Shown piece by piece: positions 33,625 through 42,854 of a stretch of DNA of 64,000 nt. Both the position numbers and the translations under genes were made by a program. Numbering within the stretch: the first letter of the stretch is position 1; every line of letters starts with the position of its first letter. The notes below the pieces were generated by a model. That model had not been told where the DNA came from. It worked only from the letters and a program-made list of their open reading frames with translations, and searched no databases. Source of the stretch: Pelobates cultripes. Its lineage: Eukaryota > Chordata > Amphibia > Anura > Pelobatidae. Where the stretch lies: the NCBI GenBank assembly GCA_933207985.1, contig OW240912.1, forward strand, positions 254,590,946 to 254,654,945, in the 5' to 3' direction.

Positions 33625-33853
33625 ATATATTGACACTTTGGGCCCATTTTGGAAATTTCCACTTAGGGGTGTACTCACTTTTGTTGCCAACGGTTTAGAC
33701 ATTAATGCCTATGTGTTTAGTTATTTTGAGGGGACAGAAAATTTACACTGTTATACAGGCTGTACACTTACTACTTTACATTGTAGCAGAGTGTCATTTC
33801 TTCAGTGTTGTCACAAAAATGTGAGGGGGTGTAGTCACTTTTGGGAGATACTG
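33625..33853. mobile_element. Tc1-like transposon relic (end fragment or MITE)
   Basis: Contains GGGGTGTACTCACTTTTGTTG and, near the right side, GGTGTAGTCACTTTTGGGAGATACTGTA. These resemble the paired ends of a common vertebrate Tc1-type element. About 230 bp, with no transposase. Confidence 0.55.
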
Positions 33854-33939
33854 TATATATATTTTTTTAAACAAATTTTTAAATGATGTTTACTTTTTTA
33901 ATTTATTTTTAATTAATTATTATTTCTTTTATATAATAA

Positions 33940-33950
33940 TAATAATAATA

Positions 33951-34006
<56 letters not shown>

Positions 34007-34015
34007 TTATATATA
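33940..34015 (+). repeat. TA-rich microsatellite flanking the Tc1 insertion
   Basis: AAT and TA repeats immediately left of the Tc1-like element; a TA repeat continues right of it (35576-35625). The element inserted into an existing TA tract, giving the TA target. Confidence 0.9.
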
Positions 34016-35575
34016 CAGGGAGTGCAGAATTATTAGGCAAGTTGTATTTTTGAGGATTAATTTTATTATTGAACAACAACCATGTTCTCAATGAACCCAA
34101 AAAACTCATTAATATCAAAGCTGAATATTTTTGGAAGTAGTTTTTAGTTTGTTTTTAGTTATAGCTATGTTAGGGGATATCTGTGTGTGCAGGTGACTAT
34201 TACTGTGCATAATTATTAGGCAACTTAACAAAAAACAAATATATACCCATTTCAATTATTTATTATTACCAGTGAAACCAATATAACATCTCAACATTCA
34301 CAAATATACATTTCTGACATTCAAAAACAAAACAAAAACAAATCAGTGACCAATATAGCCACCTTTCTTTGCAAGGACACTCAAAAGCCTGCCATCCATG
34401 GATTCTGTCAGTGTTTTGATCTGTTCACCATCAACATTGCGTGCAGCAGCAACCACAGCCTCCCAGACACTGTTCAGAGAGGTGTACTGTTTTCCCTCCT
34501 TGTAAATCTCACATTTGATGATGGACCACAGGTTCTCAATGGGGTTCAGATCAGGTGAACAAGGAGGCCATGTCATTAGATTTTCTTCTTTTATACCCTT
34601 TCTTGCCAGCCACGCTGTGGAGTACTTGGACGCGTGTGATGGAGCATTGTCCTGCATGAAAATCATGTTTTTCTTGAAGGATGCAGACTTCTTCCTGTAC
34701 CACTGCTTGAAGAAGGTGTCTTCCAGGAACTGGCAGTAGGACTGGGAGTTGAGCTTGACTCCATCCTCAACCCGAAAAGGCCCCACAAGCTCATCTTTGA
34801 TGATACCAGCCCAAACCAGTACTCCACCTCCACCTTGCTGGCGTCTGAGTCGGACTGGAGCTCTCTGCCCTTTACCAATCCAGCCACGGGCCCATCCATC
34901 TGGCCCATCAAGACTCACTCTCATTTCATCAGTCCATAAAACCTTAGAAAAATCAGTCTTGAGATATTTCTTGGCCCAGTCTTGACGTTTCAGCTTGTGT
35001 GTCTTGTTCAGTGGTGGTCGTCTTTCAGCCTTTCTTACCTTGGCCATGTCTCTGAGTATTGCACACCTTGTGCTTTTGGACACTCCAGTGATGTTGCAGC
35101 TCTGAAATATGGCCAAACTGGTGGCAAGTGGCATCGTGGCAGCTGCACGCTTGACTTTTCTCAGTTCATGGGCAGTTATTTTGCGCCTTGGTTTTTCCAC
35201 ACGCTTCTTGCGACCCTGTTGACTATTTTGAATGAAACGCTTGATTGTTCGATGATCACGCTTCAGAAGCTTTGCAATTTTAAGAGTGCTGCATCCCTCT
35301 GCAAGATATCTCACTATTTTTGACTTTTCTGAGCCTGTCAAGTCCTTCTTTTGACCCATTTTGCCAAAGGAAAGGAGTTGCCTAATAATTATGCACACCT
35401 GATATAGGGTGTTGATGTCATTAGACCACACCCTTCTCATTACAGAGATGCACATCACCTAATATGCTTAATTGGTAGTAGGCTTTCGAGCCTATACAGC
35501 TTGGAGTAAGACAACATGCATAAAGAGGATGATGTGGTCAAAATACTCATTTGCCTAATAATTCTGCACTCCCTG
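34016..35575 (-). mobile_element. Complete Tc1-like (DD37E, TRT-like) DNA transposon
   Basis: 1560 bp. Both ends read CAGGGAGTGCAGAATTATTA inward, flanked by TA at 34014-34015 and 35576-35577. Second internal repeats with ATTATTAGGCAA and its relative TAATAATTATGCACA lie about 200 bp inside each end. One intact transposase gene is encoded on the minus strand. Near-perfect ends and an undamaged frame suggest a recent insertion that may be mobile. Confidence 0.92.
34343..35359 (-). CDS. Tc1-like transposase, DD37E
   Basis: 338 residues from the Met of MGQKKDLTGSEK. The frame is open 33 codons further upstream, but that part lies in the non-coding end and the 338-aa length matches the Tc1 family (about 340). 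N-terminal paired-like helix-turn-helix domains bind the ends (STLKIAKLLKRDHRTIKRF, about 24-43; a second at about 60-110). The catalytic triad is intact: D144 (WTDEMR), D237 (MQDNAPSH) and E275 (SPDLNPIENLW). There are 37 residues between the last two, so it is DD37E rather than the usual DD34E, which points to the TRT-type group. The GGGG-containing linker typical of Tc1 lies at 176-179. Confidence 0.93.
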   Translation of the reverse strand: MGQKKDLTGSEKSKIVRYLAEGCSTLKIAKLLKRDHRTIKRFIQNSQQGRKKRVEKPRRKITAHELRKVKRAAATMPLATSLAIFQSCNITGVSKSTRCAILRDMAKVRKAERRPPLNKTHKLKRQDWAKKYLKTDFSKVLWTDEMRVSLDGPDGWARGWIGKGQRAPVRLRRQQGGGGVLVWAGIIKDELVGPFRVEDGVKLNSQSYCQFLEDTFFKQWYRKKSASFKKNMIFMQDNAPSHASKYSTAWLARKGIKEENLMTWPPCSPDLNPIENLWSIIKCEIYKEGKQYTSLNSVWEAVVAAARNVDGEQIKTLTESMDGRLLSVLAKKGGYIGH

Positions 35576-35631
<56 letters not shown>

Positions 35632-35935
35632 GTGTACAATTTTACTCTGTGTATTTTTATATTAATCTTTGTATATATTAATAAAAAATACACTTAGTAT
35701 GACGTTATATATAAGATATATTTATATACATATTATATAGATAAAATATATGTATATATAAATATACAGAAGTTCCTGGTATATAGTCTGAGACAGAGAA
35801 AAGGTGTATGTAGTGAGTGTAGAAGAAAGGGGACATGCCACAGAGACCAACGTCTGCATTACCTAAACTAATTTTAATGTCAGCCAGTCCACACAAGTTT
35901 TGTTACCATACATCCCTCTTAAGCTTCCAAACTTA
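35576..35935. other. TA microsatellite and AT-rich spacer
   Basis: A TA repeat runs to about 35625, then AT-rich DNA resembling 7740-7870 and 33540-33620 (TTAATATATAAAATACACTT-like). No gene. Confidence 0.5.
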
Positions 35936-36051
35936 ATGGGACACTATAGTCACCAGAACAACTAGAGCTTATTGTATTTGTTCTGGTAAGTAGAATCATT
36001 CCATTTAGGCTTTTTGCAGTAAACACTGTCATTTCAGAGAAAATAACTCCA
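35936..36051 (+). repeat. GGGACACTATAGTCACC MITE family, left part
   Basis: Same start and interior as 31686-32110. Split by the hAT element at 36060; it resumes at 37118-37160 (TAGATGGCTGCTAGAGGTGC). Confidence 0.7.
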
Positions 36052-36059
36052 CTGGTCGC

Positions 36060-37109
36060 CAGTGGTGTATCCTGGTTTTGTGCTGCCCTAGGCAGGACAA
36101 AACTCAGGCGCCCCCCTCCCTCCCCCCCGCCCCACTTTCTAAATACACACACACAGTCAGACACATACACAGACACAAACACACACACAGTCAGAGACAC
36201 ACACAGTCAGACACAAACACACACACAGTCAGACACACACACACACACACACAGTCAGACACAAACACACACACACACACACACACAGTCAGACACACGC
36301 ACACACACTCACAAACACACACAGTCAGACAAACACACACACAAACACACACACACAGTCAGACACACACACACACACACAGTCAGACACACAGACACAT
36401 ACACAGACACAAACACACAGTCACACAAACACAGACAGACAAACACACACAGTCACACACACTCACAAACACAGTAAGACACATACACACACACACACAC
36501 ACACACAGTCAGACACATACACACACACACACAGTCAGACACACAGTCAGACACATACACAGACACAAACACACAGTCACACAAACACAGACAAACACAC
36601 ACAGTCAGACACACACAAACACAGTAAGACACATACACACACACACACACAGTCAGACACACACAAACACAGTCAGACACAAACACACACACACACATTA
36701 ACTTTTTTTTTTTAATTTAAATCCCCCCCCCCAACCTCCTTACCTTTGGGAGTGCTGGGGGGGTCTCTATCCCTGGTGGTCCGGTGGCTGCCGGTCGGGC
36801 TGGGCGGTGCTGGCAGGCGAGGCTGGCTGGCGGGGAGCTCTTCCCATGAGCTGACTGCTCAGCTCCCTGTAGCGCCCGGCTGCACAGTGAGGCTGGGGCG
36901 GAGATGACGTCATATTCCGGCTCCCCAGCCCTCACTCTACAGCACCGAAGGCAGTCAGCTTCGGAAGCCCTAAGCCAGCCGCTGGATGATTAGCCGCGAG
37001 GCTAACTAGGCATTTTCCCTGGGCATTTGGGGGTGGCGTTTTTTGCCGCCCCCTGAAAAATGCCGCCCAAGGCAAATGCCTTGTTTGCCTCGCGGCTAAT
37101 ACGCCCCTG
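36060..37109. mobile_element. Non-autonomous hAT element, TSD CTGGTCGC
   Basis: Exact 8-bp direct repeats CTGGTCGC flank it (36052-36059 and 37110-37117). Ends are CAGTGGTGTATCC and TACGCCCCTG, with subterminal CTGCCCTAGGCAGGACAAAA on the left and GCCGCCCAAGGCAAATGCC on the right. The interior holds a CACACACAGTCAGACA repeat (about 36145-36695) and a GC-rich part. There is no transposase, and the long CA-repeat open frames are artefacts. Confidence 0.88.
36145..36695 (+). repeat. CACACACAGTCAGACA simple/minisatellite repeat
   Basis: Irregular tandem repeat of CA dinucleotides with AGTCAGACA insertions inside the hAT element. Translations on both strands give His-Thr or Cys-Val repeats without meaning. 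Confidence 0.92.
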
Positions 37110-37160
37110 CTGGTCGCTCTTTAGATGGCTGCTAGAGGTGCTTCCTGGGGCAGTACTGCC

Positions 37161-37303
37161 TAGCAGGGCTGGACTGGGGATACAAAGCAGCCCTGGAAAA
37201 AAAACTATGCCAGCCCCATAAGTCATTGCGCCATATATTGTCGCGTGTAATATGTAAGGCTATGTCTTGCCCACCCCAGATGATTGAGTAGTATATATAT
37301 ATA
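37161..37303 (+). mobile_element. hAT-like fragment (CAGGGCTGGACTGGGG)
   Basis: Begins CAGGGCTGGACTGGGG and shares GATACAAAGCAGCCCTG and GCCATATATTGTCGCGTG with 57299-57420. Its right part is cut by the LTR starting at 37304 inside a TA tract. Confidence 0.6.
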
Positions 37304-38300
37304 TGTGGCAAACCTAGCCACTTGGACAATAACCAGAGACTGTGCCTTTAAGGGTTGCCACTAGGTCGGGCGAGATATGCGCTGTACCCATATGTAGATG
37401 TTAAGGTATTTTCCGTGTTGCCTGTAATACTGTTTCCGCCGAATGCAATTGGCGGTTTTGTATGGGGATTTTCTTTCATTTCACGAACGGCACTTTAGAA
37501 AGCCGTTCGTGAACCGAACGCGATACCCCCTAATAGCCCACACACTTAGAGGCGTGTGGCGCTAGTTAACCGATTGCAACATTGTTGCAATCGGTTATTA
37601 GAGGCTCTCCTGGGTGGCCGTCATTCGACTACCGACCATGCGGCGGTCGGCCATCTTGGATCCCTTGTTCGTCAGCGGGGTCGTGTCGTCGAACGCATAC
37701 TACTACCAATAGTTATTCGACGGCACGAACACCGCTGAGCCTCCCAGACGTTCGGGAGTTTCAGGACCAAGTTCACCCAAAGCAATCGGTTCCTTTTGTG
37801 GGTTTTGTAAGAAATGTGTTTTCTGTGCGGCGTTCGGTTAATTTGGCTGGGATCTGAGCAGCAATCTCACGAATGATGCGCCCCGACCCCAGCTATCTAC
37901 CGAACGTCCATTCGTGTAAATCCACCGTGTATTTTAAAAGTTATGTATTTTTATATGAATTGCCGGTTCTGCTGCACGAGGGGATAATCCCCTTTACGGT
38001 GCATTCTGGGAGGATGATCCCTCTCGTGCAGCGGTGCCTGATGGGAGAAATATGTTATACTGTAAGTCCCCCATGTAGTCCCCTCTGGGAATGCCCCTGG
38101 GAAGGGACTCAGGAGACCCCTTGCATGGGGACTTATATAAATTGTCGTGCTGAATAAAGGATTGTCAGTTGACTCCCAAAACTGTGTCTCGTCCGGTTAT
38201 TGGGAGGTTGGGGATATTGCCTTGGTGTTTTCAGCGCTTGACTGTGGATTCGTTTCTGGACCAGCGGAATTCGTGGATTTAATATTGGCGTTCCGCTACA
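37304..38300 (+). mobile_element. 5' LTR of Gmr1-like unit A
   Basis: 997 bp, TGTGGCAAACC...CCGCTACA, matched by the equally long LTR at 42855-43851. It contains TATATAA (38134-38140) and AATAAA (38153-38158) at promoter-like and polyadenylation-like positions. Two perfect palindromes occur: around ACGGCACTTTAGAAAGCCGT (near 37487-37512) and CGATTGCAACATTGTTGCAATCG (37571-37593, given for location only). Open frames within it are not genes. Confidence 0.9.
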
Positions 38301-38302
38301 AT

Positions 38303-38320
38303 TGGTGGCAGCGGAGGGAT
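38303..38320 (+). promoter_or_regulatory. Primer-binding site, tRNA-Leu type
   Basis: TGGTGGCAGCGGAGGGAT, two bases after the LTR, is complementary to the 3' end of vertebrate tRNA-Leu (ACCGCTGCCACCA end) with one mismatch. This is where minus-strand DNA synthesis starts. Confidence 0.8.
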
Positions 38321-38415
38321 CCAACTCTACAGCCGAATACAGCGCATTCGAATAGAAAGAACAACCGAACGGAAAGGCAATTCGTATGAAACAAGCAGAC
38401 GAAAGCGATCAGTGA

Positions 38416-39519
38416 ATGGGGACTGATTACACGGCGTTAAAGAGACAGACGCTAAAGGAGCTGCTGGAGGCTAGAGGGAAAAGCGCTAGCAATAAATCAA
38501 AAGCAGTCCTGATTGCAGAGCTAATGGAGGGCGACCAAGCACACAGCAGTCCACCCCCACCTGCCAGAGAGGAAACACCGTACCAGAGGGAACTGAGAAC
38601 CCGGCTGGAATTTGTACCACAGCCAGTAACCCTGGACATCTTAACTATACTGATGGCGGACGTCCAGGATTATATTATGGCACAGCAACCCCAGAGGTCA
38701 CCATCCAGGGCAGAATCCATCGCCAATTCATTCTGCGCTCCAGTGAAGCAGAAAATACCTTACCAGGCATTTAAAGCATTCTGCGAGGAGAAAGACGAGA
38801 TTGACGGATACCTGCAGGATTTTGAACGGTTATGCGACCTACATGATCTAGAACAGGCTATGTGGGTACCCCTACTGGCAGGCAAATTGGCAGGACGAGC
38901 AGCCGAGGCGTATCGCGCTGTGCCCAGAGAAGATAGCAAGGACTATTTTAAAGTTAAGAGGGCAATTCTGGAGAGGTATGCCATAACCCCGGAGGCATAC
39001 CGGCGTAAATTTCGAGGATTGAGGAAGCCCGAGAAAGATTCCCACGCTGAGTGGGCACATAAGCTTGACCAAGCTTCACAAGGGTGGATTCAGGCAAGTC
39101 AAGCCACCACCATGGAGGAACTGCGCCAACTCATCTTGCTGGAGCAATTCTTCAACGGTCTGTCACCAGAGGCACAGGAGTGGGTAAGGGACAGAAAACC
39201 TCTCACCCTCACAGCAGCCGCCCGATTGGCAGACGAACACTTTGATGCCCGGAGACACCATGGGCTCACCAACAGGGGTCCCCTAAGACCGCCAATACAA
39301 CACCACCCAGCCAGCTCCACACCCGCCAACTCTACCCCATTCAGGCCACCACCAGGGAACCCCCCACCGCCAGCCCGCTACAATGGCAGGGCCAACATAC
39401 AATGTCCCGGGAGTGCACCCAGAATCGTAGCAGGCAGGCGTGGAACCAGGTACGGTAGAATTCCGTTCCCAGGGCGGCGGCCCATTTCTACCACGCAGAA
39501 CCTGACCACTCGGAGCTGA
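38416..39519 (+). CDS. gag: Gag of Gmr1-like unit A (SAP-like and SCAN-like regions)
   Basis: 367 residues, starting 116 bp after the LTR. Residues about 8-40 (LKELLEARGKSASNKSKAVL) look like a SAP motif. Residues about 112-290 resemble the SCAN/capsid-like fold (IDGYLQDFERLC, LLAGKLAGRAAEAY, AITPEAYRRKFR, LLEQFFNGLSPEAQEWVRDRKP). It builds the particle. Unit B has a CCHC zinc knuckle after a proline-rich stretch; here it is destroyed (only isolated Cys remains near residue 331), apparently by a deletion with frame change, so the C-terminal end is probably not original. Confidence 0.85.
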   Translation: MGTDYTALKRQTLKELLEARGKSASNKSKAVLIAELMEGDQAHSSPPPPAREETPYQRELRTRLEFVPQPVTLDILTILMADVQDYIMAQQPQRSPSRAESIANSFCAPVKQKIPYQAFKAFCEEKDEIDGYLQDFERLCDLHDLEQAMWVPLLAGKLAGRAAEAYRAVPREDSKDYFKVKRAILERYAITPEAYRRKFRGLRKPEKDSHAEWAHKLDQASQGWIQASQATTMEELRQLILLEQFFNGLSPEAQEWVRDRKPLTLTAAARLADEHFDARRHHGLTNRGPLRPPIQHHPASSTPANSTPFRPPPGNPPPPARYNGRANIQCPGSAPRIVAGRRGTRYGRIPFPGRRPISTTQNLTTRS

Positions 39520-39542
39520 CAAGTCTACCAACCGAGGAACCA

Positions 39543-40676
39543 TTGGGGGTTCTGTACGAGGTGATGTCTGTGCAAGCCACGGACAACCGGCAGCATCACC
39601 GCCAAGTTGTGTTTGTGGGAGGGAAAGAAGTGCAGGGGCTGCGGGACTCGGGAGCCACCTTGACCTTAGTGGCTCCCCATTTAATTCCAGATACGGCCCA
39701 CACTGGCGGATCAGTGGCAGTCCGGGTAGCAGGGGGAGCCATGTACCGGTTACCCACGGCCAAGGTGCATTTGAATTGGGGTGCTGGGGAGGGGGTTGTG
39801 GAAGTGGCCATAATGAAAAAACTACCGGCCGATGTTGTTTTGGGGAATGACTTGGGCCAGATGACTTCTGCTTTTCTACCTCAGGCCCCGTCACAAGAGG
39901 CGCATCCGGTAACCACCCGGCAACAGGCTCGCACCACGGCATTCCCCGCACACTCTGAGGCTCAGGTAAGAAATCATGACCCCCCCTTGACAGACATGAC
40001 TTGGGACACCCCGTCCACGTTTGAAGTAGAGGTGCAGACAGACCCCACACTGCAGGTATACCGAGATAGGGTAGATACGGACCAGGTGGGGCGGGAGGGA
40101 GAACAGTACAGGTGGGAGAAGAAGTTACTATACCGGGTGGCGGAAAGGGCAATAGGCAACTCTGTGACACTCCAAACCAAGCAGCTAGTAGTGCCCCAGA
40201 AGTATAGGCAGGAGTTACTAAGAATCGCCCATGATATCCCTCTGTCCGGCCATCTAGGGATGATCCGGACCCGGTATCGCCTAACGCACGCATTCTTTTG
40301 GCCCGGGATTTCTAAAGACGTGAGGCAATATTGTACCTCCTGTGATGTGTGCCAGAGGGTAGGCAAAAGGGGGGATCGCCACAAGGCAAAACTGTGTCCC
40401 CTACCTATAATTGAGGAACCATTCAGCCGTGTAGCAGTGGATATAGTAGGGCCACTACCAAAACCCAGCCTTTCTGGGAAACGGTATATCCTGACCGTGG
40501 TGGATTACGCCACCCGGTACCCCGAGGCGATTGCCCTAACTAATATACACGCTGAGACCGTAGCCGAAGCCTTGATGAAGATATTCTCCCGAGTAGGGTT
40601 CCCACAGGAAATGGTCTCCGATAGGGGGACCCAATTCACGGCTGAGGTTACTCAGCAGTTATGGAAGATATGGGCA
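39543..40676 (+). pseudogene. pol: Pol of unit A, part 1: protease and integrase N-terminal and core
   Basis: A retropepsin motif (GLRDSGATLTLV) is near residue 35. Integrase follows directly: HHCC zinc domain (IAHDIPLSGH...YCTSCDVCQ, about 40225-40350), then core Asp in VAVDIVGP and in VSDRGTQF. A single-base loss near 40677 shifts the frame before the catalytic Glu; the reading continues at 40661-41332. Protease followed by integrase before RT is the domain order of Gmr1-type Ty3 elements and Ty1/copia, not of ordinary Ty3. Confidence 0.85.
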
Positions 40677-41332
40677 TTAAGCCGATCATTAACTCCGCCT
40701 ACCACCCGCAATCCAATGGATTATGTGAGAGATTCAACGGTACCCTAAAACAGATGCTCCGAACATTCGGAGAGACCCATAAGGACTGGGAACGATTCCT
40801 TCCCCATCTGTTGTTTGCATACAGAGAGGTGCCCCAAGAGTCCACGGGTTTCTCCCCATTTGAACTACTGTTTGGGAGAAGGGTCCGGGGGCCGTTGGAT
40901 CTCATTAGAGAGCATTGGGAGGGAGAGAGTAGCACAGATGGGACCCCTATTGTACCATACGTGCTGGCGTTCCGGGATCGCCTGGAGGAATTGACCCAGG
41001 CAGTGCGCACCAACCTCCAGGCCGCCCAGCAACGACAGCGTCGTTGGTATGACAGAGGGGCCAGAGACCGTAGTTTTCAAGTGGGACAGAAGGTGCTAAT
41101 CCTTAAACCTGTCCGCACCGATAAACTGCAGGCCGTCTGGCAGGGCCCATACCAGGTGGTAGAGCAGAGATGCGATACCACCTATGTGATCGGCCCATGC
41201 TCCGGAGTAGGGAAGAGACGCATGCTCCATGTGAACATGCTCAAACCCTACCACGAGCGGACGGAGGACGTGGCAGCTATTTGCACGCCCGCCTCCGAAG
41301 ATCAGGAGAACCTGCCCCTTCCGATCTGTTAG
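40661..41332 (+). pseudogene. pol: Pol of unit A, part 2: integrase Glu region and C-terminal domain
   Basis: Continues integrase after the frameshift: YHPQSNGLCERFNGTLK contains the catalytic Glu, then SPFELLFGRRVRGPLD and WQGPYQVVE (GPY/F-like). Unit B carries the same region uninterrupted (45399-46802). It ends in a premature stop after a second one-base loss near 41325. Confidence 0.85.
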
Positions 41333-41625
41333 AGCAGGAGGAGCAGAAGGAACCCTCCCAGGGGGTTCAACTGGGGGAGCGGCTAAGTCCTCAAGAGCGT
41401 ATCCAGGTACAAGAACTGATAGCAACCAAGGGCGCCACCTTTTCTAACCTACCTGGGTACACTCCACTAGCCACCCACCGAGTAGAAACCCCGGGACAGC
41501 TTCCCATGCGACAGACTCCCTATCGGATTCCCGAATCCGTGCGGGAACATATGAGGAAAGAAATTGAGAGATGTTGCAGTTGGGGGTTATTGAACACTCA
41601 GATAGCCCCTGGGCATCGCCGGTAG
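41333..41625 (+). pseudogene. pol: Pol of unit A, part 3: linker between integrase and RT
   Basis: The frame shared with 41170-41625 reads LLEQEEQKEP...QVQELIATKG...LPMRQTPYRIPESVREHM, the typical run-in to a Ty3 RT (PxRQxPYRxP). It is broken by a frameshift near 41575 into the RT frame. Confidence 0.75.
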
Positions 41626-42773
41626 TCCTGGTTCCCAAGAAAGATGGTACCACCCGGTTCTGCGTGGACTACCGGAGGTTGAACGACAAAACTGTGTCGG
41701 ACGCCTACCCGATGCCTCGGATAGACGAACTGCTTGATAGGATGGCCAGGGGTCAGTATCTCACTACCATAGATCTGTGTAAGGGATACTGGCAAATTTC
41801 ACTAGCCGAGGACGCCATCCCTAAGTCGGCGTTTGTCACCCCGTTTGGCTTGTACCAATTTCAAGTCATGCCATTCGGGATGAAGAACGCCCCCGCGACA
41901 TTTCAGCGGATGGTGGATCGGCTACTGGACGGGTTCCAGGACTATGCGTGTGCATATCTGGACGATATTGCCATCTACAGTCAGACCTGGTCGGAGCACC
42001 TACAACACATAGGGGCGGTAATAGATCGGATCCAAGAGGCAGGGCTTACCTTGAAACCCAGCAAATGCCACATAGGGATGGCAGAGGTCCAGTACTTAGG
42101 ACACCGGGTTGGTAGCGGGCAGCAGAAGCCTGAGCCCGCAAAGATTGAAGCTGTAGCCCAGTGGCCTACCCCTAGGACCAAAACCCAAGTCCTGGCTTTC
42201 CTAGGTACCGCAGGGTATTACAGAAAATTTGTGCCCAACTACAGTGCCCTGGCCAAACCCCTGACTGATTTGACGAAGAAAAACCTGCCCCGGCAGGTCG
42301 TCTGGGCCCCAGAGTGTGAACAGGCATTCAATCAGCTGAAGACGGCTCTGACCAATGCCCCTGTACTGGCTGCTCCTGATCCAACTAAACGTTTTCTTGT
42401 TCACACAGACGCCTCAATGTTTGGATTGGGAGCAGTACTGAGCCAGGTCGGAGCCGATGGCGGAGAACACCCCGTAGCATACTTGAGTCGGAAACTGTTA
42501 CCCCGAGAGGTGAGCTACGCCGCCATAGAAAAGGAATGCCTGGCCGTGGTGTGGGCCCTGAAAAAGTTACAGCCGTATCTCTATGGGCAACCCTTTTCTT
42601 TGCTCACAGATCACAACCCGTTGGTGTGGCTAAACTGTGTGGCTGGAGACAATGCCAGGCTGCTGCGCTGGAGTTTGGCGCTGCAGCCCTTTGACTTTAC
42701 AATCCACTACCGCCCAGGGAAACAGAACGGTAATGCCGACGGGTTGTCCAGACAAACAGACCTTGAGAAATGA
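41571..42773 (+). CDS. pol: Pol of unit A, part 4: reverse transcriptase and RNase H
   Basis: 400 open residues. RT motifs: D68 in TTIDLCKGYWQI, VMPFGMKNAPATFQ at 99-112, AYLDDIAIYS at 128-137 (catalytic DD intact). The connection has AFLGTAGYYRKFVPNYS at 209-225. RNase H: D280 (HTDASMFGLGAVL), E322 (IEKECLAVVW), D347 (LTDHNPL) and a final Asp in NADGLSR. All catalytic residues are present. RT lies 3' of integrase, the Gmr1 arrangement. A stop is followed after about 80 bp by the polypurine tract. Confidence 0.92.
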   Translation: MLQLGVIEHSDSPWASPVVLVPKKDGTTRFCVDYRRLNDKTVSDAYPMPRIDELLDRMARGQYLTTIDLCKGYWQISLAEDAIPKSAFVTPFGLYQFQVMPFGMKNAPATFQRMVDRLLDGFQDYACAYLDDIAIYSQTWSEHLQHIGAVIDRIQEAGLTLKPSKCHIGMAEVQYLGHRVGSGQQKPEPAKIEAVAQWPTPRTKTQVLAFLGTAGYYRKFVPNYSALAKPLTDLTKKNLPRQVVWAPECEQAFNQLKTALTNAPVLAAPDPTKRFLVHTDASMFGLGAVLSQVGADGGEHPVAYLSRKLLPREVSYAAIEKECLAVVWALKKLQPYLYGQPFSLLTDHNPLVWLNCVAGDNARLLRWSLALQPFDFTIHYRPGKQNGNADGLSRQTDLEK

Positions 42774-42840
42774 TCTGTGAGCACTCCTCCGGACATCCCC
42801 AAGCCGATCCGTTGGGATCAGACTGTGTATGCCGGCTTGG

Positions 42841-42854
42841 TTCTGGGGGAGCAT
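42841..42854 (+). promoter_or_regulatory. Polypurine tract region of unit A
   Basis: TTCTGGGGGAGCAT abuts the 3' LTR and serves plus-strand priming. The same sequence occurs before the LTR at 48062 in unit B. Confidence 0.7.

Noticed and set aside
36078..36701. 207-aa His-Thr repeat frame and minus Cys-Val frame
   Set aside because: CA-repeat artefact inside the hAT element.
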